NCBI GenBank assembly: GCA_019358945.1
Contig: JAHHIE010000016.1
Coordinates: 1-64,000 of the forward strand
Reading direction: 5' to 3'
From: Stenomitos rutilans HA7619-LM2
GTDB taxonomy: Bacteria > Cyanobacteriota > Cyanobacteriia > Leptolyngbyales > Leptolyngbyaceae
Length of the DNA: 64,000 bases
Below, piece after piece: positions 36,801-44,377 of this stretch. The notes under the pieces are model-generated. The model was not told where the DNA came from and ran no database searches. It saw only the letters and a program-made list of their open reading frames with translations. The position numbers and the translations under genes are program-made. Each line of letters begins with the position of its first letter. Position 1 is the stretch's first letter.

Positions 36801-38092
36801 TCCGCTTGTGGGATGCCCGCACGAATCAATGCTTACGCTTACTGCAAGGCTACAACAGCGGTGTCTGGTCGATCGCCTTCAGCCCCAATGGGCAAACCCT
36901 GGTCAGCGGCGGACAAGACCGCACCATCCGCCTGTGGCAACTTTCGCAAGACAAGCGATCGATCGATCGTCACCCCACCCCGCCCCCTGCACCCGATACC
37001 CTCACCGGGCACACTAGCTGGGTTTGGTCAGTTGCCTTCAGCCCCGATGGCCGCATGATCGCCAGCGGCAGCGAAGATGGTACTGTACGCCTGTGGAAGG
37101 TCACGGCCTACGAAAGGCAGAAGACACTCCCCACCCCACCCCCCACTCCCCACTCCCTCACCCTCACCGGACACACCCACGCCGTTTGGTCAGTTGCTTT
37201 TAGCTCAGATAGTCAACTGCTAGCCAGCGGTAGCCTGGATGGGACGATTCGCCTTTGGGAGCGATCGGGCGATGAGTCCCCATATGTGTCTAAGCAATGT
37301 TTGTATGGACACGAAAGCGGCGTTTGTGCGGTTGCCTTTACGCCTCAATCACCTTTTGCAGGACGACGGCACCTCCTCGCCAGCGGCAGCCAGGATCAAA
37401 CCATTCGATTCTGGTCGATCGTCACCCCAACTGCGCCGCTACATGCCCCCAACAGTCCGCCATCCATGAATGTGCAACCTTTAAATACGTTGCATGGTCA
37501 CATGAGTTGGATTCGCTGTATTGCCTTCAATCCCGATGGCACGCTACTGGCGAGTGGTGGGTCAGATGGCATTGTGATTGTATGGGACGTGCAAACGGGC
37601 GATCGGCTACATACGTTTCAAGCGCATTCCAGCCTGGTGCTGACTGTTACTTTTAACCCTGAGGGCACCATATTAGCCAGTAGCGGGGGGGATGGCATCA
37701 TTAAACTGTGGGATATTGCAGAAGTCAGAAGTCAGAAGTCAGAAGTCAGAAGTCAGAAGTCAGGAGCTATTCAATCCAATGCTCTCCCCTCTTCCCTTGC
37801 CTCCCTCCCCCTGCTGCAAACTCTACACGGGCATCAAAATTGGGTTCGCTTTCTGGACTACAGCCCCGATGGCACATTACTGGCAAGCTGTAGTCAGGAT
37901 GGCACCGTTAAGCTCTGGAGTCAGACTGTGGATGGCTTTGAACCATCATGCCTTGAAACATTAAGGGTGCAACGACCGTATGAGGGGGCAGAAATTACAG
38001 GGGTAACCGGACTCACGACCGCTCAAAAGAACACTCTGAAGTTACTTGGCGCGATCGAGCATCCGACAGACTGCGCCTCACCACCCACCTAG
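33818..38092 (+). CDS. STAND NTPase with VMAP-type HTH, NB-ARC and WD40 domains
   Basis: A 1424-residue signalling ATPase. Residues 1-82 resemble the N-terminal helix-turn-helix of cyanobacterial vWA-MoxR associated proteins. NB-ARC follows (about 147-470): P-loop GMGGIGKT 176-183, Walker B CLLILDNAE 253-261, MTSR 298-301 and GNPLALK 356-362. From about 686 to 1390 there are about 14 WD40 blades (AFSPDG...LLASGS...RLWD). Unusual are four low-complexity inserts at about residues 84-133, 482-545, 844-876 and 1302-1330 that are translated spacer-type heptamer repeats, plus Pro-rich linkers. STAND proteins oligomerise on ligand detection; target unknown. Confidence 0.92.
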   Translation: MDADAALKIVEKALSDKRLGRLQVIVFRQAWDDLSYQEIAKQSGYEVGYIKQTGSQLWQVLSEVVGERVTKNNLQVALKRYANREGIGSQESGVGRQELGVGRQGTGDRGQGAEDRGQELRTQNSELKTQNSPHSIPHQDWGEASDVSVFYGRSAELTTLEHWVLDDRCRLIGLFGMGGIGKTALSVRLAKHIQDHFQYVIWRSLRNAPPIHTLLHDLIHFVANQQAQALLSDMDTLDKQILRLLHYLRAHRCLLILDNAETVMQPGDRDGGYLPGYEGYGQLLRCLSETPHQSCLLMTSREKPKGLAPREGDNLPVRSLQLTGIPAAIGREILSIKGTFSGSAAEWQQLVDHYAGNPLALKIVATAIADFFDGSLTQFLDFSQQGSSVFGDIRDLLARQMGRLSDLEQQVMFWLAINREPLRFAELQTDCLPPVTPTQLLETLTALERRSLIEKNGTLFTLQPVVMEYMTERLIEDVCGEIRGVGSGEWRVGEEKAEGRGEGTGNRGQGAELRTQNSLATRREALLKTQNLKLKTQNSKLPSTPLMRSHALIKAQAKDYVREAQIRLLLLPIVDRLLHSGSRADVDRDLMQLLSALRGQAPHTIGYVGGNVINLLCQLQVDRADDELALSGSGMSDPGLGNRTVAVLRDRDFSHLTLWQAYLQKVHLHGTDFSYSDLSKSVFTETFSQILAVAFSPDGKLLAASDISYEVHIWQVSDSKKLLTCKAKDGWAWSVAFSPDKRLLASSANGTIHLWDLHTGDCVQTLQGYTSRVFSLAFDPTGTYLASGNEDPQVRIWNVATGALTAVLTGHTDEVHSVAFSPDGRLLASGSYDRTIKLWDMSNLAQESEVRSHEPEVKTQNSKLKTQNFPPHSSLLTLTDHADWVWSIAFSPDGRTLASSSSDRTIKLWNMETQQCYKTLVGHAEAVRSIAFATSPGSGLHGACLVSGSDDHTVRLWNDSGDCLRVLQGHTSWISAVAFSPAGSLLASGSEDQSVRLWDARTNQCLRLLQGYNSGVWSIAFSPNGQTLVSGGQDRTIRLWQLSQDKRSIDRHPTPPPAPDTLTGHTSWVWSVAFSPDGRMIASGSEDGTVRLWKVTAYERQKTLPTPPPTPHSLTLTGHTHAVWSVAFSSDSQLLASGSLDGTIRLWERSGDESPYVSKQCLYGHESGVCAVAFTPQSPFAGRRHLLASGSQDQTIRFWSIVTPTAPLHAPNSPPSMNVQPLNTLHGHMSWIRCIAFNPDGTLLASGGSDGIVIVWDVQTGDRLHTFQAHSSLVLTVTFNPEGTILASSGGDGIIKLWDIAEVRSQKSEVRSQKSGAIQSNALPSSLASLPLLQTLHGHQNWVRFLDYSPDGTLLASCSQDGTVKLWSQTVDGFEPSCLETLRVQRPYEGAEITGVTGLTTAQKNTLKLLGAIEHPTDCASPPT
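34070..34212. repeat. Intragenic heptamer repeats, insert 1
   Basis: Runs of GGGAGTCGG-like and GGGGACAGG-like units are followed by AACTCAG/AACTTAA heptamers (34173-34212). They are in frame between the HTH and NB-ARC domains of the STAND gene and encode GSQESGVGRQ and ELRTQNSELKTQNS type peptides. Confidence 0.85.
35267..35445. repeat. Intragenic heptamer repeats, insert 2
   Basis: G-rich units (GGGGAGTGGGG, GGGGGCAGGGG) followed by AACTCAG and then AACTCAA heptamers (35395-35440). In frame between the NB-ARC module and the linker before the WD40 domain. Confidence 0.85.
36352..36435. repeat. Intragenic heptamer repeats, insert 3
   Basis: CAGGAGTCAGAAGTTAGAAG and AACTCAA heptamers followed by CTCACTCCTCACTC. 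They are placed between two WD40 blades and encode EVKTQNSKLKTQN. Confidence 0.85.
37720..37768. repeat. Intragenic heptamer repeats, insert 4
   Basis: Six and a half copies of the heptamer AGAAGTC between the last two WD40 blades; three copies make the 7-residue unit EVRSQKS, which is therefore repeated twice in the protein. Confidence 0.9.
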
Positions 38093-38157
38093 CCAGTATC
38101 ATGCGCCTGATCATGTAAGCTTTAACCCAGGCATTGTTGCACCTCAGATGCCGACTA

Positions 38158-39135
38158 ATGATGCATATGAACCGAAAACTTTTTTCCACTATTATCGCGG
38201 TTGTGCTATGCCTGACGACGTTTGTGTTTGTCATTAACACCAGCCGTAGCCAGTTGACCGTTGCTCAAAGTGTCGATACACTGCGACAGCCAAACACGCC
38301 TTTAGCGAAGCCAGACCCGGCCTCTACCACTTGTGCCTTACAGCCCGATCGCGGCAGCGTCCAAGCACGTACTCAGGCGATGTTAAAGCGCCGTGCCCAG
38401 TTGCTTGCCAGCGGTTCTTTTGACCGTTCGCGCTTCCGGCAAGAACCTAAGCTCGCGTTACCAACGGGCGATAAGGCAACGCCAGGAACCACATCACCAG
38501 CGTTCGGTGATGTACCAAGGGAGCAGATCGCGTTTGTCGATCCCACAAACTACGGCGATCGCTTTCTCAATGACATCAACGGCAAACCTGCCAACTTAGA
38601 ACCGCTGATTGTGCTGCACGAAACTGTTGGGTCTGCCAGCAGCGCGATCGGCATGTTTCAAACCTTTCATCGCAGTGATGACGATCAGGTCAGCTATCAC
38701 ACGCTGGTGAAACGAGATGGCACACTGGTCTATTTAGTACCGCCGGACAAACGCGCGTTTGGGGCAGGCAATTCTGTCTTTGTGGGTGCTAATGGTGATG
38801 AAACAGTGAAAACCCATCCCACGTTTCCAGGATCGGTAAACAATTTTGCCTACCACATTTCGCTAGAAACACCTTACGACGGCAATCACAACGGCTATAC
38901 CCACAGCGGCTACACCCAAGCTCAATACAAATCCCTTGCGTGGCTGGTGGCAAAAACAGGCGTTGCCGATGAGCGCATTACAACGCACAAAGCCGTCGAT
39001 CGCTCCCGATCGCGCATCGACCCCCGCAGCTTCAGCAACCCAACGTTCTTTTCACTCCTCAGAGCGCAGCCCAAAACTGCTGAGATTGCCATTCGCTGTA
39101 CCAATCCTTTCCAGGCATCGGCTCAACCACAGTGA
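38158..39135 (+). CDS. Exported N-acetylmuramoyl-L-alanine amidase
   Basis: A 325-residue protein with a signal or anchor helix (about residues 8-26; STIIAVVLCLTTFVFV) and an amidase_2 (T7-lysozyme-like) domain from about 150. Zinc-binding positions appear in IVLHETVG and ITTHKAVDRSR; YHTLVKRDGT is the conserved core. It cleaves the peptide stem from peptidoglycan sugar. Several start codons cluster (38158, 38161, 38167); any of them gives the signal helix. Its 3' end overlaps the convergent Uma2 gene by 13 bases. Confidence 0.88.
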   Translation: MMHMNRKLFSTIIAVVLCLTTFVFVINTSRSQLTVAQSVDTLRQPNTPLAKPDPASTTCALQPDRGSVQARTQAMLKRRAQLLASGSFDRSRFRQEPKLALPTGDKATPGTTSPAFGDVPREQIAFVDPTNYGDRFLNDINGKPANLEPLIVLHETVGSASSAIGMFQTFHRSDDDQVSYHTLVKRDGTLVYLVPPDKRAFGAGNSVFVGANGDETVKTHPTFPGSVNNFAYHISLETPYDGNHNGYTHSGYTQAQYKSLAWLVAKTGVADERITTHKAVDRSRSRIDPRSFSNPTFFSLLRAQPKTAEIAIRCTNPFQASAQPQ

Positions 39136-39716
39136 CGCAGCGCTTGCAAAAATGCTTTAATAGCTTGTGGCTGCTCTTGCGGACGAACGTACTGTGCGAA
39201 TAAAGGCAAATCTAAATCTGGAAAAAATTGGCTCCTGACGATTTCTTGATAGCTGTCTCCACGAAGGTCATAAAGCGTGAGTTGATTACTTTGCCAGATG
39301 AGCACCTCTGGAACTTCTAGCCCTTTATAAACCGCGAGTTTATCAACTCCCCCACTGGTCAAATCAACCCCGATCGCAAGATCAGGTAACGCTTTCAACG
39401 TATGGACGCAGTAGCACTCATCAGGCTCCAAGCCTCGTGCTTTGGCTTCACGTCGAAAAGTGGTTGAGCCATAGCCATGTAGGGGAATATCAACTTCTTC
39501 GGCATATCGTTCTAACAGTCTTGCCATGATCTTTTTAATCATTTCATGCTCTGGAGAAGGCATAAAGATTTCTAGCGTTCCCTCCAGATAAATGAGTCGC
39601 AAGCCTGGATAGTCCCCCAACGTTGCTAGCAGACTTTCATACTGTTGCCACGTCACGCTAGGCAAAACAATCCGCTGTTCTTCGCTAGAAGCCGATGGGT
39701 AAAGCAGAGTGGTCAT
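39123..39716 (-). CDS. Uma2-family endonuclease-like protein
   Basis: A 197-residue PD-(D/E)XK-fold protein of the Uma2 (DUF820) family, very expanded in cyanobacteria. The characteristic LIYLEGTLEIFMPSPEHE, RGLEPDECYCV and VDLTSGGVDKLAVY segments (the last with the usual acidic residues altered to LTSGG) are present. The biological role is unclear. It overlaps the convergent amidase gene by 13 bases. Confidence 0.9.
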   Translation of the reverse strand: MTTLLYPSASSEEQRIVLPSVTWQQYESLLATLGDYPGLRLIYLEGTLEIFMPSPEHEMIKKIMARLLERYAEEVDIPLHGYGSTTFRREAKARGLEPDECYCVHTLKALPDLAIGVDLTSGGVDKLAVYKGLEVPEVLIWQSNQLTLYDLRGDSYQEIVRSQFFPDLDLPLFAQYVRPQEQPQAIKAFLQALRHCG

Positions 39717-39944
39717 TGTAGTGAGATGACAAGGCCAATGGTTGGGCTAATTGTAGCGAATCCATCTGCGTTGATCCTAGTTAGGGGCGTGTGCGTTTGT
39801 GAGCTAGTAGAACGTCAACTTTGAGTTGAGAGGTCGATGAGTCGATGTGCTGGCTTACTGATCAACGCATCCACCCTTTCACACTCTACCCATTCACTCC
39901 TAGCCCATCCACTCCTAACCCATCCTTTCAACCTTGACAGACCA

Positions 39945-40742
39945 CTAGGTTCGCTGCGCGATCGCCACCACTCTGTCTAAAACCGTTGCCTTGTACTGCT
40001 CGTCTGAATATTGATCGAGATGCTGGAAGAGCGCGACGGGTGGCACAACGCGACAGCTAAAAAACTCGATCGCGGCCTTACCATCAGGAAACAGCAGCAC
40101 TTTGGGTGAGAGATCTTTAGGCGTTTCAACCTTCCACTGCCATTGCACCTGAGCCGGTAACGCTTCAATCAACCGATGGTGCGACCAGCTACAGGCTTTA
40201 CCAAGTCGTCCAAATTCCCCTAACTCTCGCCGCAAAAGAGACGCAATGATAAAGGAAGCCGGAGAACGATCGCCCTCGATCGCCTCTATGGCATTGGGTA
40301 AAGCGCCCTCTGGTTGGGGTGGCCGGGTACGATCGCCACTGGCAGCAAGCGCATTCTCCAGTTGAGCCGTGGTGCTGAGCACTTCTGGTACCGCCCAAAT
40401 GGCACCAATCCCTTCATCTGTCTGTCGATGCAGATAAGCAACCAACCGCATGTCTTGCTTGAGTTTGAGTCCAGGAAGTTTCGTTAACACCGCACCTGGA
40501 TTGGCCGCGCTAATAAACCATTCCCCACGCGTATTAGGAGCATGCGTTGCTTCTTCAAGCGAACCACCAAAATTAAAGAGATCGCTCAGATCACTCAGCG
40601 AATCGGGTTCTGGAACCTCTGTTTCAGCAGTAAACGAAACCCACGATCGGGGATGGTTTTCAGATTCAGGCAACGCAAAGCCATGCTGTATGTGCTGCCG
40701 AATTTTTTGTAGGACTTCAAGCTGAATTTTTTGCACAGGCAT
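39945..40742 (-). CDS. Hypothetical cyanobacterial protein
   Basis: A 265-residue soluble protein. The N-terminal half has a long polar, acidic stretch (PEPDSLSDLSDLFNFGG) and the C-terminal half a conserved-looking beta core (WKVETPKDLSPKVLLFPDGKAAIEFFS). No motifs known to me. It lies between the Uma2 gene and znuA on the same strand, 200 bases or more from each. I cannot propose a function. Confidence 0.7.
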   Translation of the reverse strand: MPVQKIQLEVLQKIRQHIQHGFALPESENHPRSWVSFTAETEVPEPDSLSDLSDLFNFGGSLEEATHAPNTRGEWFISAANPGAVLTKLPGLKLKQDMRLVAYLHRQTDEGIGAIWAVPEVLSTTAQLENALAASGDRTRPPQPEGALPNAIEAIEGDRSPASFIIASLLRRELGEFGRLGKACSWSHHRLIEALPAQVQWQWKVETPKDLSPKVLLFPDGKAAIEFFSCRVVPPVALFQHLDQYSDEQYKATVLDRVVAIAQRT

Positions 40743-40972
40743 AGCGTATGGTGCGTCTCAAGGCTGAATTGAGCAAGCAGCCAAGCATGAGCCCAGCCTG
40801 CTTTAATGCCTAGTGTGCCCAACAACAACGGGATCATCGATAAGTTCTGAGTTTTGAGTTGGAAGAGAGAGGCGTGAGGCGTAAGAGGTTTGAGTTTTCC
40901 CACTCCTTACGCCCACTGCCTCCCTGCCCCCTTGCCTCCTCTGGCTCCCCTGCCCTCTGCCTTCTACTCCAT

Positions 40973-41968
40973 TCACTTCACCTGAAACGGTGTATATCTA
41001 CCGCCCAACCCCTCAACGATCGTTTTGGTATTGGCAAGCAAAAGCTTTTCGTAGCTATCACCGTCACTGCCCTTTTCGCCCAACCCATCCGCAAACAGGG
41101 CGCGATCGGCAATTTTGACACGGGCTTCTTTTGCCACCGCTTCAAGCAGTTGTGGGTTAATCGTCGTTTCAGCAAAAATGGTTGGCACCCTGGCTCGCGT
41201 AATCTCTTGAACCAGCACCTTTACCCGTGTAGGGGTGGCTTTTTCTTCAGTGCTCAAACCTTGCAAGGCACCAACAACAGGAATACCATACGCCTTGGAG
41301 TAATACCCGAAGGCGTCGTGGGTTGTCACCAGTTTGCGCTGCTGAGACGGTATGGTGGCAATTGCAGCTTTGATCCAGGCGTGGATTTGAGTCAGCTCGT
41401 TCGTCACTTTCTGAGTATTGGCAGCGTAGAGCGTGGCTTGCTGTGGCTGTAGTTGCGACAGGTTTTTGTTGATCACGGCTGCTAGTTGAGCACCATTGGC
41501 AGCATTGTGAAACACATGGGGATCAGGCTCTATTTGGCCGTCTTCTTCAAACGATTGAGGCGTGGGCACCGCGACTTCATCCACCGCAATTTTGGCCGCA
41601 GGATTAGTGTTTGCTTTGATCAGACGAATGATTTCAGGCTCAAAGTTGTAGCCACCGTAGAGAATGAGCTTTGCCCGTTCGATCGCTTTGAGGTCATCTG
41701 GCTTCGGCCTGTACTCATGAGGGTCAGAGCCAGCGTCAATCAGGCACTTGAGGTCTATGGTATCAGCCGCAATCTGTTGCGTCAGATCACACAAAACGGT
41801 ATTGGTAGCCACAACGAGCGGACGATCGCTCTGTGCCGCTGGACTCACTGATTGAGTGGTCGGTTTCGAGGCACATCCACTTAACCCAAGCAGTAGCGAC
41901 ACTGTCGCCACCCCAACGACGTAATTCCGTTGACTCAACCATTGATCCAACATCGGTTTACACAGCAT
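40973..41968 (-). CDS. znuA: Metal ABC transporter binding lipoprotein (ZnuA/MntC type)
   Basis: A 331-residue cluster A-I binding protein. The signal peptide ends in the lipobox LSGCAS. Expected metal ligands are in GSDPHEYRP (His), EPDPHVFHN (His), FAETTINP (Glu) and the last in DRALFADGLG (Asp). There is no His-rich loop, which is commoner in Mn than in Zn binding proteins. A Zur-like box just upstream, shared with the divergent ATPase/permease genes, favours zinc. Confident as a transition-metal carrier; zinc versus manganese is not settled. Confidence 0.85.
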   Translation of the reverse strand: MLCKPMLDQWLSQRNYVVGVATVSLLLGLSGCASKPTTQSVSPAAQSDRPLVVATNTVLCDLTQQIAADTIDLKCLIDAGSDPHEYRPKPDDLKAIERAKLILYGGYNFEPEIIRLIKANTNPAAKIAVDEVAVPTPQSFEEDGQIEPDPHVFHNAANGAQLAAVINKNLSQLQPQQATLYAANTQKVTNELTQIHAWIKAAIATIPSQQRKLVTTHDAFGYYSKAYGIPVVGALQGLSTEEKATPTRVKVLVQEITRARVPTIFAETTINPQLLEAVAKEARVKIADRALFADGLGEKGSDGDSYEKLLLANTKTIVEGLGGRYTPFQVK

Positions 41969-41987
41969 AAAGCTTCCTGTATATTTG

Positions 41988-42002
41988 TGATAATGATTCT
42001 CA
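41988..42002. promoter_or_regulatory. Zur/Fur-type operator in divergent promoter
   Basis: TGATAATGATTCTCA is a 7-1-7 inverted repeat with one mismatched pair, very close to the cyanobacterial Zur consensus TGATAATNATTATCA. It sits 19 bases from the binding-protein start and 16 from the ATPase start, so one bound repressor could shut both transcripts. That makes zinc-responsive control likely. Confidence 0.75.
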
Positions 42003-42018
42003 TTCCAATTAAGTCGTT

Positions 42019-42768
42019 ATGCTACAGGTTCAGCACCTTAGTGTCAATTACCGTCATTTGCAGGCGCTGGAGAATATTGGCTTCGACTTGCCTGATGGCT
42101 CGCTGGTGGGGTTAATTGGCCCTAATGGTGCAGGTAAAAGCACGCTGATTAAAGCGCTAGTGGGTCTGCTGCCAGTCACGCAAGGGCAGGTGTTGTATCA
42201 AGGCGAACTGCTAAAACGGCAGCGTCAGCGAGTGGCCTATGTTCCCCAGCGATCGCAGATCGATTGGGATTACCCCATCACAGTTTGGGGCGTTGTCATG
42301 ATGGCGCGAACTACCCATGCGGGTTGGCTGCGATCGTACAGTCGCCAATCCCAAGAAGTTGTCAAAGCGGCTTTGGAGCAAGTAGAGTTACTGCCTTTAC
42401 GCGATCGTCCCATTGGAGCACTTTCGGGCGGGCAGCAGCAGCGGGTGTTTTTGGCGAGAGCGATCGCTCAACAAGCCGATCTGCTTCTGCTAGATGAACC
42501 TCTCGCTGCCGTAGACAAAAAAACCGAAGCGCTCATTTTTCAGATTTACGATGAATTGAAAGCCCAAGGCAAAACCCTCTTAATCAGTTGCCACGAATGG
42601 GGTGGTATCTTAGATCGCTACGACCAGTTGTTGCTGCTTAACCAACGTCTGATCGCCCACGGTGCCCCTAAAGAGGTCATGACCCAGCAAAACATCCAAA
42701 CCGCCTACGGCATTCCCCCACAGCTACCGCACTTTCATGACTCATTAGAAAGTAACTTCTTTTGTTGA
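42019..42768 (+). CDS. znuC: Metal ABC transporter ATPase
   Basis: A 249-residue ATPase. Walker A GPNGAGKST, Q-loop VPQRSQ, signature LSGGQQQRVFLARA and Walker B LLLLDEPLAAVD are intact, followed by ISCHEWG (H-loop). It resembles the ATPases of Zn/Mn cluster A-I importers. It is divergent from the binding protein gene over a Zur-like box and precedes the permease gene by 172 bases. Confidence 0.9.
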   Translation: MLQVQHLSVNYRHLQALENIGFDLPDGSLVGLIGPNGAGKSTLIKALVGLLPVTQGQVLYQGELLKRQRQRVAYVPQRSQIDWDYPITVWGVVMMARTTHAGWLRSYSRQSQEVVKAALEQVELLPLRDRPIGALSGGQQQRVFLARAIAQQADLLLLDEPLAAVDKKTEALIFQIYDELKAQGKTLLISCHEWGGILDRYDQLLLLNQRLIAHGAPKEVMTQQNIQTAYGIPPQLPHFHDSLESNFFC

Positions 42769-42940
42769 TGGCAGATGGCAGAAGGTAGAAGGTAAAAGAA
42801 GGTAGAGGCTAGAGAAGTTGTTGGTTGTCAGTTGTTAGTTTTTAGAAGAACGCTGACCGCTGATAGCAAAAGGCAAAAGGCGGAAGGCTAGAATCGGAAC
42901 TCAGAACTCAAAACTTAAAACTCTCCTTCCCCCTCCCCTC

Positions 42941-43801
42941 ATGCTCGACTGGTTACTTGAGCCACTTAGCTCTGAATTTATGCGAAACGCACTGTCAGTC
43001 GGTATGCTAATCGGGATTTTATGCCCTGTGATTGGTACCTACTTAATTGTGCAGCGGATGTCGTTGCTGGGAGACGTGATGGCCCACTCGGTCTTGCCGG
43101 GGCTGGCGATCGCCTTCTTTTTGCGGATTAATATTTTGATTGGTGCCTTTGTTTCGGGCATTGTTAGTGCCTTTGTCATTGCCTGGATACGATCGCAAAC
43201 GCGCATTAAAGTGGATGCGGCAATGGCGATCGTGTTTAGCAGCTTTTTTGCGCTGGGAATTTTACTCATTACACTGTTACGGAACAAGCTCGATCTAGAT
43301 GGCTTTTTGTTTGGCGATATTCTGGGCGTAACACAGCAAGATGTTGTGCGAACTGCGTTAATTACCATTACAGTGTTGTTGCTTGTACGGCTTTTTTATA
43401 AAGAACTGCTGTTTTACACCTTCGATCGGTTGGGCGCACAGGCGATCGGCCTGCCTGTAGAACGCCTTTACCTTGGCCTTATGGCAGCTGTAACGCTGAC
43501 GATTATCGCCAGTATGCAAACCGTCGGCGTGGTGCTAGTGGTAGCCATGTTAGTATGTCCAGGGACGGCGGCTTACTTGCTGGTAAAGGACCTCCACCAC
43601 ATGATGGGAGTCGGTGCTCTGATGGGTGTGCTTGCCAATGTTGGTGGCATGTATGCCAGTTATTATTTAAATGTGCCGTCAGGCCCCTGCATTGTGTTGC
43701 TCAGTTTTGGTCTATTGGTGCTGACGCTTTTGTTTAGCCCTTCCCAAGGTTTATTAACCCGCGATCGAGACCGTAACCAACGCTCAGAGCAGAAGCACTG
43801 A
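42941..43801 (+). CDS. znuB: Metal ABC transporter permease
   Basis: A 286-residue membrane protein of the ABC-3 family with about eight hydrophobic helices. The conserved segments QRMSLLGDVMAHSVLPGLA and QTVGVVLVVAMLVCPGTAAYLL match zinc/manganese permeases. The spacer to the ATPase gene (42769-42940) is filled with heptamer-type repeats, so the two may still be one transcript. The C-terminus is short and basic. Confidence 0.92.
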   Translation: MLDWLLEPLSSEFMRNALSVGMLIGILCPVIGTYLIVQRMSLLGDVMAHSVLPGLAIAFFLRINILIGAFVSGIVSAFVIAWIRSQTRIKVDAAMAIVFSSFFALGILLITLLRNKLDLDGFLFGDILGVTQQDVVRTALITITVLLLVRLFYKELLFYTFDRLGAQAIGLPVERLYLGLMAAVTLTIIASMQTVGVVLVVAMLVCPGTAAYLLVKDLHHMMGVGALMGVLANVGGMYASYYLNVPSGPCIVLLSFGLLVLTLLFSPSQGLLTRDRDRNQRSEQKH

Positions 43802-44377
43802 CTGATGCAGCATCATTCGATCTTTAAAGGTAATCAGCGGTAAAAAGGCACAAGCACAAGCCAGAACTCAAAACTTTTGTGCTGAGGTCGATCGCCCATA
43901 ACTGAGTTGTTCAGAGACAAGCTGAAGGCGTTTTCAAGTGCCTTTCAAGCAGCCCCGAAACAGATTAAGACTAAAATGTACCACACGGTATACAGCCACA
44001 ATGTTTGCAAATATTCTGTAATGAGATTGGGCATCCTAGAGAGTAGTTCGTTAATCTAATGAGGTGCGTTTACCCTCTTACGTTAGTAGTATTGATGGCA
44101 GCGTGAAGCAGCTTTTGTTGTCAAACAACTGAACAGCAAAAGTGCAATAGAACGTAGCCAGATTTTTCTCCGGCAAAGGTCAAGTACCTGACGGCTTGTT
44201 TATTCAACTCAGCGATCGAGTCGCCGTGCAATGCGTGTGCTGGAGTACTTGAATCGCAATGTCTTAAGAAATTTGCTTAACGAAGGGCTGCACACCACTA
44301 CCGCTGTTATGCTCATGCACGCTTGAAGCAACCGGATGAGCGCTTGAGGGCTCACAACTGTAAAACAGAAGGCAATA
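43802..44377. other. Spacer without recognised features
   Basis: About 575 bases between the metal permease gene and the hybrid kinase. No conserved frame, repeat array or RNA fold was recognised; the kinase promoter should lie here. Confidence 0.5.

Noticed and set aside
34070-37768. CRISPR array interpretation of repeats
   Set aside because: The repeats are contiguous 7-base units without unique spacers, so they are simple tandem repeats and not CRISPR.
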